In this document: positions 23,870 through 30,678 of the stretch, piece by piece | Layout of the letters: every line of letters starts with the position of its first letter | Numbering within the stretch: position 1 is the first letter of the stretch | Assembly: GCA_050733935.1 (NCBI GenBank) | Contig: JBOHUC010000147.1 | Coordinates: forward strand, 1-30,678 | Length of the DNA stretch: 30,678 nt | Source: JBOHUC01 sp050733935 | GTDB taxonomy: Bacteria; Eisenbacteria; RBG-16-71-46; DASYSL01 | Direction: 5' to 3' | Notes under the pieces: generated by a model | What the model was told of the DNA's origin: nothing | The model's input: only the letters and a program-made list of their open reading frames with translations | The model's database searches: none | Program-made: the position numbers and the translations under genes

Positions 23870-23912
23870 GCAATCCGCCCGGACGCGGTTCCGCTCCCGG
23901 GCGAAGGATTGC
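23870..23912. repeat. Large imperfect stem-loop after the sppA operon
   Basis: Left arm gcaatcc-gcccgg-ac-gcgg and right arm ccgc-tc-ccgggc-gaa-ggattgc pair over 17 bases with a 2-base internal loop, a 3-base bulge and a tt tip. It starts 20 bases past the stop at 23849. No T-run follows, so it is a transcript-end structure or processing site rather than a simple terminator. A second, weaker hairpin (ttgcagaacc with ggttcgcaa) lies at about 23929-23954. Confidence 0.55.
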
Positions 23913-24096
23913 GGAAGTCGAACCGCGCTTGCAGAACCCGAGTGCCGGTTCGCAAATCACTCTGCCCGAATCCCGAAATTCGCGACACGCAAGTTGTCCA
24001 ACTCTGCGGAGCGGCCGAAACTCTTTGCATCGGCGGGGGGTCATGGCGATCGGGTTCGTCATGACGGTCGAGAGGGGATTCACGGAGGAACTCATC

Positions 24097-24840
24097 ATGC
24101 CACGCAACGGGGTCTCGACGCAGAACCAACGGGATGCATTCTGCGGACGCGTGCGGAGGAGCTTCGAGCTGATCGGGATGCGCGTGATGGAGGTCGACTC
24201 GTGCCGGACGGCCACGAAACTGGCCGTAAGCGGCGAGGCCGACGCGATCATCGCCGAGTTCGAGCTCACGGACGGCGACGGGTTCGATCTTTTGACTGCG
24301 ATTCGAAAATCGGGCGCCACGGTCCCGATCATCCTCATGCCCGCGCAGCAGGACATGCGCGTTCCGGCGACCGGAACCCGGGGCAGGAACGGCGCGGCCA
24401 AGGCCGCCCCGCCGGGAACCGCGGCGTCCGCCGCCGCCGCGCATCGCGACGATTCGATTCCGACGGTGATGCTCGTTGAGAGTGACGAAGTGCAGCGACT
24501 CATCCACCGCCGCGAGCTCGAAGCGGCGGGGCTCCAGGTGGTGGCGGTGCACGACGGCTACAACGCGCTACTCTCCGCGCATCTGTTCCCCGGACGGCTC
24601 GATCTGCTCGTGACCGAAGTGCATCTCACCGGTCTGTCGGGACTCGATCTGTGGCGGAAGCTTGCGCGCGACCGCCCCGAGCTCGGTGTCGTCTTCCTCG
24701 CCGGCCCGCGTGACGACGTGGCGGCGACGATCGGACACGGCGGCAACCGGAACTGGCATGTGCTCCGCCGGCCGTTCGAACGCGAGGCGCTCGTGAAGCT
24801 CGTGGTCGAGAAGACGGCGAGTCTGGCACTCTCCGCCTGA
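24097..24840 (+). CDS. Tandem degenerate receiver-domain protein (response-regulator-like)
   Basis: A 247-residue protein with no output domain. A first receiver-like segment (about residues 15-88) lacks the first strand with its acidic pair and has Glu in place of the phospho-acceptor Asp (ADAIIAEFELTDGDGFDLL). After an Ala/Gly-rich linker, a full-length receiver (about 127-245) runs TVMLVESDEVQRLI to VLRRPFEREALVKL; it too has Glu at the acceptor (LLVTEVHLTGLSGLDLW), Ala for the Thr/Ser switch (VFLAG) and Arg for the conserved Lys (LRRPF). ATG 24097 was chosen for its GGAGG 8 bases upstream; ATG 24043 is a less likely alternative. Both domains probably work without phosphorylation; what they bind is unknown. 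Confidence 0.75.
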   Translation: MPRNGVSTQNQRDAFCGRVRRSFELIGMRVMEVDSCRTATKLAVSGEADAIIAEFELTDGDGFDLLTAIRKSGATVPIILMPAQQDMRVPATGTRGRNGAAKAAPPGTAASAAAAHRDDSIPTVMLVESDEVQRLIHRRELEAAGLQVVAVHDGYNALLSAHLFPGRLDLLVTEVHLTGLSGLDLWRKLARDRPELGVVFLAGPRDDVAATIGHGGNRNWHVLRRPFEREALVKLVVEKTASLALSA

Positions 24841-24866
24841 CAACGCGTCAAGATCGGAGAGTGAAC

Positions 24867-24900
24867 GGGGGGCCGACGGCTACGGCCCCCCGAACTTTTT
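24867..24900 (+). terminator. Rho-independent terminator of the receiver-protein gene
   Basis: ggggggccg (24867-24875) pairs with cggcccccc (24883-24891), 7-base loop, then gaacttttt. The loop contains the stop codon of the convergent barrel gene. Confidence 0.9.
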
Positions 24901-25608
24901 CGCGAACCCGGCCTGGATCATCGCGTCGCTGTGCTTCACTGAAAACGCCTCGTCGTCGAAGATATTCGTGAACCCGAGGTGGTACCGGGTTTGGACGACG
25001 ATCGAGGAGGTCGGGCCCATGCCGATGTCGAGTCCCACTCCGCCCTGCGCTCCGAAGTTGACGGAGTTCGTCGCATCGTCCAGGTCGTCGCTGTCTTCTC
25101 CCCCGTTCGACGCTTCGACGTCGAACGTGGATGCGACGCGGAAACCCACGACGGGCCCGAGGTTGAAGAACACTTTCACGTTCGAGTCCGTGGGCGGCCC
25201 GACGCGTAGGAGGAGCGGCGCTTCGATGTAGTTCATCTTGACCGTTCCGTCCGCGTTGACGCCGGTCCCCGAGTTCTCGGAGAACTCCCACTTGCCTCCG
25301 CGCTGCGAGTAATGCAGCCCCGGCTGGAGCGCGAACGCGGTGCTGATCGGGATCACCACCTCGGCCCCCAGATCGAAACCGGTGCGGGTCTTGGTCGAGG
25401 ATCCCCATGACGTTCCCGGGAACACGATCTCGAGCTCGTCCGCGATCAGGTCCCCCGCTTCCTCCGCATCACCGGCCAGGGTCGAGAAGTTCCCGCCGCC
25501 GGTGATGACGAACTGCTTTTCGGCCGCGCTTGCGGCGTACGGCGCGAGCGCGCCGAACGAAACTGCGAGCACCGCGGCGACAAGAATTCTGAAACGTCCG
25601 AAACCCAC
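24880..25608 (-). CDS. Outer-membrane beta-barrel protein (PorT/OmpA-like fold)
   Basis: A 242-residue exported protein with a signal peptide (VGFGRFRILVAAVLAVSFGALAP, cleavage near SAAEK). The mature part alternates hydrophobic and polar residues with Gly/aromatic ends, as in eight-stranded barrels: FDLGAEVVIPISTAFALQPGL, NYIEAPLLLRVGP, VKVFFNLGPVVGFRV, VNFGAQGGVGLDIGMG, ending AMIQAGFAKKFGGP. This matches the 'outer membrane protein beta-barrel/PorT' group of the FCB phyla. The start is GTG 25608, 7 bases after GGAGG; another GTG 6 bases upstream is too close to it. The convergent receiver gene's terminator overlaps its stop. Confidence 0.85.
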   Translation of the reverse strand: MGFGRFRILVAAVLAVSFGALAPYAASAAEKQFVITGGGNFSTLAGDAEEAGDLIADELEIVFPGTSWGSSTKTRTGFDLGAEVVIPISTAFALQPGLHYSQRGGKWEFSENSGTGVNADGTVKMNYIEAPLLLRVGPPTDSNVKVFFNLGPVVGFRVASTFDVEASNGGEDSDDLDDATNSVNFGAQGGVGLDIGMGPTSSIVVQTRYHLGFTNIFDDEAFSVKHSDAMIQAGFAKKFGGP

Positions 25609-25650
25609 AGCCACACCTCCGTGGAAGAGCCACACCCCCCGGATGGGACC

Positions 25651-25669
25651 CGGTCGCACTCTGCGACCG
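25651..25669. repeat. Perfect hairpin in the barrel gene's leader
   Basis: cggtcgca (25651-25658) and tgcgaccg (25662-25669), 3-base loop ctc. It lies 43-61 bases upstream of the GTG start and just downstream of the predicted promoter, so it would be in the 5' leader. It could protect the mRNA or regulate it. Confidence 0.5.
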
Positions 25670-25684
25670 CCGGTGCGCAAGGAC

Positions 25685-25712
25685 ATTAGGAATGCCGCGC
25701 GCGGATCGTCAA
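25685..25712 (-). promoter_or_regulatory. Candidate sigma-70-type promoter of the barrel gene
   Basis: On the minus strand TTGACG (25712-25707) and CCTAAT (25690-25685) are separated by 16 bases, matching the consensus at 5 of 6 and 4 of 6 positions. Lies in the divergent gap with the ABC-F operon. Confidence 0.35.
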
Positions 25713-25767
25713 TCGTCATCTGTACGGCCGCGCTGCCGGATCGGATGCGGTAGGATGGGGACGTTCC

Positions 25768-27777
25768 ATGATTCAACTCCATGGCATTCGCTATTCGATC
25801 GGCGCGCGCGTGCTGTTCGACGATCTCACCTGGGTGCTTGCGCCCGGGGACCGGGTCGCCCTGGTCGGACCGAACGGCGCGGGCAAGACGACGCTCCTCC
25901 GGATCCTGCTCGGCGAGTACACGCCCGAGGCCGGCAACCGCGTGCTCGCGCGCGGGACCCGCATCGGCTACCTGCCGCAGGAGGCGGCCGAGAAGTTCGA
26001 CGGAAGCGTCCTCGACCGCGCGCTCGATGCGCACCGCGCGGTGCTCGACATGCGCTCGGAGCTCGACGCGCTGCACCAGGACCTCGCGGGCATCGCGCCC
26101 GAGGATCCGCGCCTCGAATCCCTGTTGGAGCGCGCAGGCGAGCTCCAGCACCATCTCGAGATGCACGACGAGCATGCGCTCGAGCCCGAGGCGCGGCGCG
26201 TGCTCTCGGGACTCGGGTTCTCGCGCCGCGATCAGGATCGCCCAATGGCCGAGTTCTCGGGCGGCTGGCGCATGCGCGCGACGCTTGCGGCTCTCCTGCT
26301 CACCGATCCCACGCTCCTGTTCCTCGACGAGCCGACGAACCATCTCGACCTGCCCGCGATGGAGTGGCTCGAGGACTACCTCGAGGACTTCCACGGCGGC
26401 CTGGTCGTCGTGTCGCACGATCGCGTGTTCCTCGACCGCGTCGCGGACACCGTGCGCGAGCTCGACCGGGGCGAGCTCACCGAATACGCGACATCGTTCA
26501 CCGGCTATCTGGAGGAGCGCGAGGCCCGGCGGGATCGCGCCGCCTCCTCGAACGAGCAGCTCGACAAGAAGATCGCGCAGCTCACGCGCTTCGTGGAGCG
26601 CTTCGGAGCCAAGAACACGCTCGCCTCACAGGCGCAGAGCAAACGCAAGATGATCGCGCGTCTCGAGAAGCAGCGCGTGATCCTGCCGCGGAAGCCGCGC
26701 TCGATTCGATTTCAGTTTCCGGCGCCGCCGCACTCCGGGCGAACGCTCGTCCGGCTGCGGGAGGCCTCGTTCGGCTATGGAGCGGGTGACGTGTTCTCGG
26801 ACGCAAGCCTCGACCTCGACAAGGGGGACAAGGTCGCGATCGTGGGCGCGAACGGAGCCGGGAAGACGACGCTCCTCCGGTTGATCGCGGGCCAGCTCGC
26901 GCAGCGGACGGGCACGCGCGAAATCCCCGCGCACACGAAACTGGCGTACTTCGCGCAGCACGCGGCGGAGGTGCTTGACGGCAAGCTCACGGTGCTCGAA
27001 TCGCTCGAGGACGTGGCGTCCATGGACTGGCAGCCGCGTCTTCGTGGCCTGCTCGGGAGCTTTCTGTTCGAGGGCGACGACGTGTTCAAGCATGTGCGCG
27101 TGCTCTCGGGCGGGGAGCGGCAGCGCGTGGCGCTCGCGCGCATTCTGCTCGAGCCTGCGAACCTTCTGCTCCTCGACGAGCCGACGCATCATCTCGATCT
27201 CGCCGGGAAGGAGGTGCTCGAGAACGCGCTCTCGCAGTATCCCGGAGCGGTCGTGGTCGTCACCCACGACCGATCGCTCATGGCGAGTCTCGCGACGCGC
27301 GTCATCGAGGTCGAGGGCGGACGCGTGCGGCTCTATCCGGGCGGATACGACGACTACGAAGCGGCCCGGATCGCGCGCGCGAAAGCCGAGAGCGGGCAGG
27401 TGCCGGTGCCCACGCCCGCGCCGGGTCCGGGGCCGGGGCCGGATCGGGCATCGGGGCCAGCGCCCGCAGCCCGTGCGGCGAAGGTCGCGGCGGACGGTCG
27501 GACGAACGAAGCGGGTCGCAAGCCGCAAGCGCGACCGACGCCCGCCGAGCGTGAACAGGAGCGCAAGGCACAGGCCGCGAAGAAGCGCCGTGAGCGCGAA
27601 GCTCCGCGCATCGAGAAGGAGATCGAGGAGCGCGAGCGTGAAATCGGCGAGGTCGAGACTCTGCTTGCCGATCCCGCCGTCTACGCGGACGGAACGCGCG
27701 CGCGCGATCTGGTCAAGCGCTACGAAGTGCTGCGCTCGGAGCTCGATTCGCTGTGGCAGAAGCTGGAGGAAGCATGA
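25768..27777 (+). CDS. ABC-F family ATPase (Uup/EttA-like, ribosome-associated)
   Basis: A 669-residue soluble protein with two ABC domains and no membrane segments. First domain: Walker A GPNGAGKTT (34-42), signature FSGGW near 163, Walker B LLFLDEPTNHLD near 182-193. Second: Walker A GANGAGKTT near 359, signature LSGGERQRVAL near 446, Walker B LLLLDEPTHHLD near 466. The linker between about 240 and 320, charged and helical (NEQLDKKIAQLTRFVERFGAK), is the P-site tRNA-interaction motif region. A Pro/Gly-rich stretch (residues 545-570) and a coiled-coil C-terminus (about 600-669) are as in Uup. ABC-F proteins act on translating ribosomes; some give antibiotic resistance, which cannot be inferred here. 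Coupled to the GNAT gene by ATGA. Confidence 0.95.
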   Translation: MIQLHGIRYSIGARVLFDDLTWVLAPGDRVALVGPNGAGKTTLLRILLGEYTPEAGNRVLARGTRIGYLPQEAAEKFDGSVLDRALDAHRAVLDMRSELDALHQDLAGIAPEDPRLESLLERAGELQHHLEMHDEHALEPEARRVLSGLGFSRRDQDRPMAEFSGGWRMRATLAALLLTDPTLLFLDEPTNHLDLPAMEWLEDYLEDFHGGLVVVSHDRVFLDRVADTVRELDRGELTEYATSFTGYLEEREARRDRAASSNEQLDKKIAQLTRFVERFGAKNTLASQAQSKRKMIARLEKQRVILPRKPRSIRFQFPAPPHSGRTLVRLREASFGYGAGDVFSDASLDLDKGDKVAIVGANGAGKTTLLRLIAGQLAQRTGTREIPAHTKLAYFAQHAAEVLDGKLTVLESLEDVASMDWQPRLRGLLGSFLFEGDDVFKHVRVLSGGERQRVALARILLEPANLLLLDEPTHHLDLAGKEVLENALSQYPGAVVVVTHDRSLMASLATRVIEVEGGRVRLYPGGYDDYEAARIARAKAESGQVPVPTPAPGPGPGPDRASGPAPAARAAKVAADGRTNEAGRKPQARPTPAEREQERKAQAAKKRREREAPRIEKEIEEREREIGEVETLLADPAVYADGTRARDLVKRYEVLRSELDSLWQKLEEA

Positions 27778-28337
27778 TCTCGCGCGGGAAGCGGACTTCG
27801 GCGAGCCGCGGCCGACGGCGTGCGACGGCCGGGGCCGATGAGGACTTCAGGATCGTGACCGCAACAGCCCAGGACGCGCCGGCACTCGCGGCCATCCGCG
27901 TGGCCGTGGCCGAGCGCCTGACGCGGGACTTCGGCAAGGGCCACTGGTCCTCGGCCGGGACGGAGCGCGGCGTGTTGCGCGGCATCACGACGGCGCGCGT
28001 GCTCGTCGCGCGCAGAGGCTCGACGATTCTCGGCTCGCTTCGTCTTGAAACGAAGAAGCCGTGGGCGATCGACGTCGCATATTTCACGCGCGTCCCGCGG
28101 CCGATCTATCTGCTCGACATGATGGTGCACCCCTCGCTCCAGCGACAGGGAGTCGGCCGGCGACTCCTCGTGGCCGCCGAAGAGGTCGCGAAGGCCTGGC
28201 CCGCACAGGCCATCCGACTCGATGCGTACAATCACGCGGCCGGTGCGGGTGACTTCTATGCGCGCAGTGGATTCCGCGAAGTCGGCCGGGTAACCTATCG
28301 TGGAGTGCCGCTCATTTACTTCGAGCGCTTGCTCTGA
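27774..28337 (+). CDS. GNAT family N-acetyltransferase
   Basis: A 187-residue acetyltransferase using acetyl-CoA. After a basic N-terminal tail (residues 1-25), the GNAT fold begins FRIVTATAQDAPALAAIRVAVAERL. The acetyl-CoA-binding motif A is YLLDMMVHPSLQRQGVGRRLLVAAEEVAK (about 115-143), with RQGVGR the pyrophosphate loop, and motif B is AGDFYARSGFREVGRVTYRG. The acceptor is unknown. ATG 27774 lies in an ATGA overlap with the ABC-F stop and has GGAGGA 3 bases upstream. The operon with a ribosome-acting ABC-F makes a ribosomal or small-molecule substrate possible but not shown. Confidence 0.92.
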   Translation: MISRGKRTSASRGRRRATAGADEDFRIVTATAQDAPALAAIRVAVAERLTRDFGKGHWSSAGTERGVLRGITTARVLVARRGSTILGSLRLETKKPWAIDVAYFTRVPRPIYLLDMMVHPSLQRQGVGRRLLVAAEEVAKAWPAQAIRLDAYNHAAGAGDFYARSGFREVGRVTYRGVPLIYFERLL

Positions 28338-28360
28338 CGGGGAGCAAAGGAGGACGCGCG

Positions 28361-28789
28361 ATGGAACGGAAGGCGGAAGCTCGCTGGACCGGGGATCTCA
28401 AGTCCGGCAAAGGTCATCTGAAGCTGGGCAGCGGTGCGCACCATGGATCTTACACGTACCTGAGTCGCTTCGAGGACGAGTCCGAAATGAATCCGGAGGA
28501 GCTCCTCGGGGCCGCGCACGCCGCGTGCTACTCGATGGCGCTCGCCCATGCGCTCGCGCAGGCCGGGCACCCCGCGAAGAGCGTGGATACGACCGCCACG
28601 GTCCATCTCTCCAAGGTCGGTGGCGGCTTCAGCATCTCGGGCATTGACCTTGTGACCCGTGGCATCGTTCCCGGAATCGCCGCGCCCGAGTTCCTGAAGC
28701 TCGCCGAAGAGACGAAGACGGGCTGCATCGTCTCGCGGGCGCTCTCGGCCGTGCCGATGACGCTCGACGCCCAGCTTCTCCCCGGTTAG
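28361..28789 (+). CDS. OsmC-family peroxiredoxin
   Basis: A 142-residue thiol peroxidase that reduces organic hydroperoxides. Both catalytic Cys are present: the peroxidatic Cys in AAHAACYSMALAHALAQAG (about residue 56) and the resolving Cys in EETKTGCIVSRALSA (about residue 123). NPEELLGAAHAACYSM is the OsmC signature, and the length is typical. AAGGAGG lies about 7 bases before ATG 28361. It follows the GNAT gene by 23 bases, as last gene of the ABC-F operon. Cytoplasmic. Confidence 0.95.
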   Translation: MERKAEARWTGDLKSGKGHLKLGSGAHHGSYTYLSRFEDESEMNPEELLGAAHAACYSMALAHALAQAGHPAKSVDTTATVHLSKVGGGFSISGIDLVTRGIVPGIAAPEFLKLAEETKTGCIVSRALSAVPMTLDAQLLPG

Positions 28790-29155
28790 CGGACAGCGGC
28801 GGCAACCGCGGGAGTCCGTCGGTTGGCGTCGCGCGGTCGCTTCGAACTTCTCCTGTCGAAGCTCTTCCTTCGCCGAAGTTTTTTTGACTCAGTGCGCGAT
28901 TTTTTCTTGACCGGTTCTGGCAGCCCGATCGGCTTCTGTTCCGGACTGCTTCAGGAATGGCGCGTCACGACGTCTCAGCCCGATTCGCGGGCGCCATCGC
29001 CTTCCGATCCAAGCGAGATCTCATTTCACCTCGTGATAAGCGCATAGCGGGCGCGTGCCGCCGCCAAATTCCTGTGTGATACAAGAGGAGTGCCCCACCC
29101 CGCCTGGTCATCGACCGGGCCAGACATCAAGGTGCGCCCCCGAGGAGTCTCCCTC
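28790..29155. other. Intergenic region, AT-richer than surroundings
   Basis: This 366-base gap separates the OsmC and HNH genes. At 28839-28862 gcttcga and tcgaagc form a 7-base hairpin; at 28868-28885 a short hairpin is followed by seven Ts, a weak terminator for the OsmC operon. Runs of T (28879-28885 and 28900-28905) are unusual in this window. A 74-residue frame on the plus strand (28823-29047) has no ribosome binding site or recognisable motif and is not called. The HNH gene's promoter should lie here; no good -35/-10 pair was found. Confidence 0.5.
28868..28885 (+). terminator. Weak terminator candidate of the ABC-F operon
   Basis: cttc-gcc-gaag (28868-28878) followed by ttttttt (28879-28885); the 4-base stem is short. 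It is preceded by a 7-base hairpin at 28839-28862. Confidence 0.4.
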
Positions 29156-30430
29156 ATGCGTACCTACGCGCTGACCCATCTCAGCGACGATGCCCTGATT
29201 CACGGTCTGCACACGCTGGTCAACCAGGATCGAGCCACGACGGCGGCGCTCCTGGCCCATATCGCCGAGGTCGATGCACGCCGGCTCTACGCGCCGGCGG
29301 GGCACCCCTCGATGCATGCCTACTGCGTCGGCGAGCTGCACTTCTCCGACGACGCGTCCTACAAGCGAATCCAGGTCGCTCGGGCGGGCCGGCAGTTCCC
29401 GGTCCTCCTGACAGCCATTGCCGACGGCCGGTTGCACATGACGGCGGCGCGGTTTTTGGCGCCGCATCTCACGGACGAGAACGCCGCGGAGCTGATCGAG
29501 GTGGCGACGCATCACTCCGTGTCGGAGATCGAGAGTGCCCTCTCCCATCGCTGCGGACGCGGGCAAGACCAACTGGTCTTGGAACCAGTTGAGTCTCAAG
29601 ACTCCGGTTCCTCCGATGAACTGGTCTCAAGACCCGTTGGCTCGTCGGGTCAACTGGTCTCAAGACCAGTTGACTTGCCGGTTTCGCCGTCAGCGGGAGA
29701 GTCATTCGAGATGCCGCAAGCGCGCATGTTGCTTAAGCTTGCGATCGCGGCCGAGACCTATCAGAAGCTCGAGTACGCACGGGCACTGCTGAGCCACGCG
29801 GTCCCCTCGGGGGATGCCGCGACAATCTTCGACCGTGCACTCGACGCTCTGATTGTCCGGCTCGAGAAGCGGAAGTTCGCGGCGGGGGTGAAGCCGAGCT
29901 CACTCCAGGCGTCCCCGGCCCCTCCCCAGACCCAGGCTCCAAACAGCCGGACCCCCCAGCGTACGACGGTCCGGGACCGCCTTGTTCCGGCGCAGGTCCG
30001 ACGCGCCGTGTGGGAGCGCGATCAGGCCCGGTGCGCCTTCGTCAGTGAGACCGGTCATCGCTGCGAGGCCACGAGGTTTCTCGAGTTCGACCACATCGAC
30101 CCGGTGGCGCGTGGCGGTCAGGCGACGGCTGCCCAAATGCGTCTTCTGTGCCGCACTCACAATCAATATGAGGCGGAGCGCGTGTTCGGCAGGGCCTTCA
30201 TGAGCGAAAAGCGCATGGAGGCACAACGGATTGCGGCAGAGAAACGCAGCGATCCGCAGGAGGACGTGATCGCTGCGCTGCGGGGACTTGGACTTCGTGC
30301 GGGCGAGGCTCGGCGAGCGGTCGAGAACGCCGGGGCGTCTGCGTCAGCCAGTCTCGAGGAACGCCTGCGAGCCGCTTTGAGGCAACACGGCGGAGGGGGG
30401 ACTCACATTCCAGCTCCGGCGCCCGCCTAG
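29156..30430 (+). CDS. HNH endonuclease (DUF222-like N-terminus, repeat-containing)
   Basis: A 424-residue protein. The helical N-terminal domain (residues 1-130, LLAHIAEVDARRLYAPAGHPSMHAYCVGEL to LTDENAAELIEVATHHSVSEIE) matches the DUF222-type domain found before HNH nucleases, as in the 13E12 repeat family of mycobacteria. Residues about 138-175 hold three copies of a QLVxRPV-like unit (see the repeat entry). The HNH domain is at about 275-340: PAQVRRAVWERDQARCAF, GHRC, LEFDHIDPVARGG and LLCRTHNQYEAERVFG, with the metal and catalytic His in FDHI and the final His/Asn in THNQ. A helical tail follows. GAGGAG 8 bases before ATG 29156 decided the start. Target DNA is unknown; such genes are often multicopy. 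Confidence 0.9.
   Translation: MRTYALTHLSDDALIHGLHTLVNQDRATTAALLAHIAEVDARRLYAPAGHPSMHAYCVGELHFSDDASYKRIQVARAGRQFPVLLTAIADGRLHMTAARFLAPHLTDENAAELIEVATHHSVSEIESALSHRCGRGQDQLVLEPVESQDSGSSDELVSRPVGSSGQLVSRPVDLPVSPSAGESFEMPQARMLLKLAIAAETYQKLEYARALLSHAVPSGDAATIFDRALDALIVRLEKRKFAAGVKPSSLQASPAPPQTQAPNSRTPQRTTVRDRLVPAQVRRAVWERDQARCAFVSETGHRCEATRFLEFDHIDPVARGGQATAAQMRLLCRTHNQYEAERVFGRAFMSEKRMEAQRIAAEKRSDPQEDVIAALRGLGLRAGEARRAVENAGASASASLEERLRAALRQHGGGGTHIPAPAPA
29570..29674. repeat. Palindromic in-frame repeats inside the HNH gene
   Basis: Three related palindromes: 29570-29591 (arms caactggt and accagttg), 29619-29638 (aactggtct and agacccgtt, one mismatch) and 29649-29674 (gtcaactggtct and agaccagttgac, perfect over 12 bases with a 2-base spacer). 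A smaller one, gagtct-ca-agactc, is at 29591-29604. All three longer copies encode QLVLEPV, ELVSRPV and QLVSRPV on the plus strand. The minus strand reads QLVPRPV, QRVLRPV and QLVLRPV at the same places. Confidence 0.85.
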
Positions 30431-30678
30431 ATCCGCTTGCGTCCCCGACGTGTCGTGCTCGCGGCCCGCGGTCGGCGGCCATGCGACGTCGACGAACTCG
30501 CCGATCCGCTGTGTCCGCCTGATCCGTGCGAGCCGGCACCGTGCGAGCCGGAGCCATGCGCATGCGAGCCGCCGCTGCGCGTGACCGCCGCTCCGGGCGA
30601 GAAAACGACCGTGCGGGAGACCGTGCGTCCGCCGCTGTCGCCGCGCCCTGGGCCACCACGCCCAGCGCCGCCGCGCCC
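30427..30678 (-). CDS. C-terminal tail of a Gly/Ser/His-rich protein, 5' part beyond window
   Basis: An open frame enters from the right edge and ends with TAG at 30427-30429, inside the last codons of the HNH gene (convergent). The 83 visible residues are low complexity: GRGGAGRGGPGRGDSGG, then SGGSHAHGSGSHGAGSHGSG, then a basic end GRRPRAASTTRRGRKRI. Tails of this kind are usual for DEAD-box RNA helicases and some other RNA-binding proteins, which is the best guess. No folded domain is visible, so the identity is uncertain. Another frame on the same strand here gives only Arg/Ala-rich sequence. Confidence 0.5.
   Translation of the reverse strand, partial: GRGGAGRGGPGRGDSGGRTVSRTVVFSPGAAVTRSGGSHAHGSGSHGAGSHGSGGHSGSASSSTSHGRRPRAASTTRRGRKRI

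Noticed and set aside
28823..29047. 74-residue open frame in the gap before the HNH gene
   Set aside because: No ribosome binding site, no motif, and it contains the T-runs of the probable terminator region.
29469..29705. 78-residue minus-strand open frame across the HNH repeats
   Set aside because: It exists because the repeats are palindromic; it has no start signal and is not called as a gene, though its peptide repeats are used as evidence in the repeat finding.

Overview
This is a high-GC, gene-dense bacterial chromosome segment. Several secreted proteins end in a FlgD-like module (a 'PNPF/PNP' motif, then two beta-rich repeats and 'GAY' near the C-terminus). Together with DUF7450-like secreted proteins, a PorT-type outer-membrane barrel and many Sec signal peptides, this points to a Gram-negative FCB-type organism, most like the metagenomic Candidatus Eisenbacteria. 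That assignment is inference from protein style. No rRNA, tRNA, CRISPR array, transposase or prophage was seen.

Layout. 1-6.5 kb: a truncated DUF7450-like secreted protein, a DinB protein, a beta-carbonic anhydrase, a frameshifted di-heme cytochrome, a secreted His/Val-rich protein behind a near-perfect sigma-54 promoter, a four-gene envelope-stress operon (Spy-like protein, ECF sigma, membrane anti-sigma, membrane-anchored Spy/CnrX-like sensor) and a TerB-like protein. 6.5-15.2 kb: a seven-gene minus-strand run of prolyl oligopeptidase, secreted DinB, NUDIX, M20 peptidase, subtilisin, class V aminotransferase and a secreted FlgD-tailed protein, mostly peptide and amino-acid breakdown. 15.3-17.2 kb (+): a third DinB, a DUF4199 membrane protein ending in a clear terminator, a two-helix membrane protein coupled to a PaaI thioesterase. 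17.2-19.4 kb (-): two small Cys-rich secreted proteins behind a PLP-dependent decarboxylase. 19.5-24.8 kb (+): an overlapping SppA, dihydropyrimidinase and EF-hand-like secreted protein operon, then a protein with two degenerate receiver domains. 24.9-28.8 kb: an outer-membrane barrel (-) divergent from an ABC-F, GNAT, OsmC operon (+). 28.8-30.7 kb: an AT-richer gap, an HNH endonuclease gene carrying palindromic in-frame repeats, and the C-terminal tail of a convergent gene.

Most of the window is ordinary metabolic and envelope gene content. The points most worth a second look are the palindromic repeats inside the HNH gene, which encode nearly the same peptide on both strands; the sigma-54 promoter with its flanking repeats; the tandem pseudo-receiver protein; and the CnrYXH-like operon with Spy-like proteins at both ends. 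All protein identities come from reading motifs, not from database searches.
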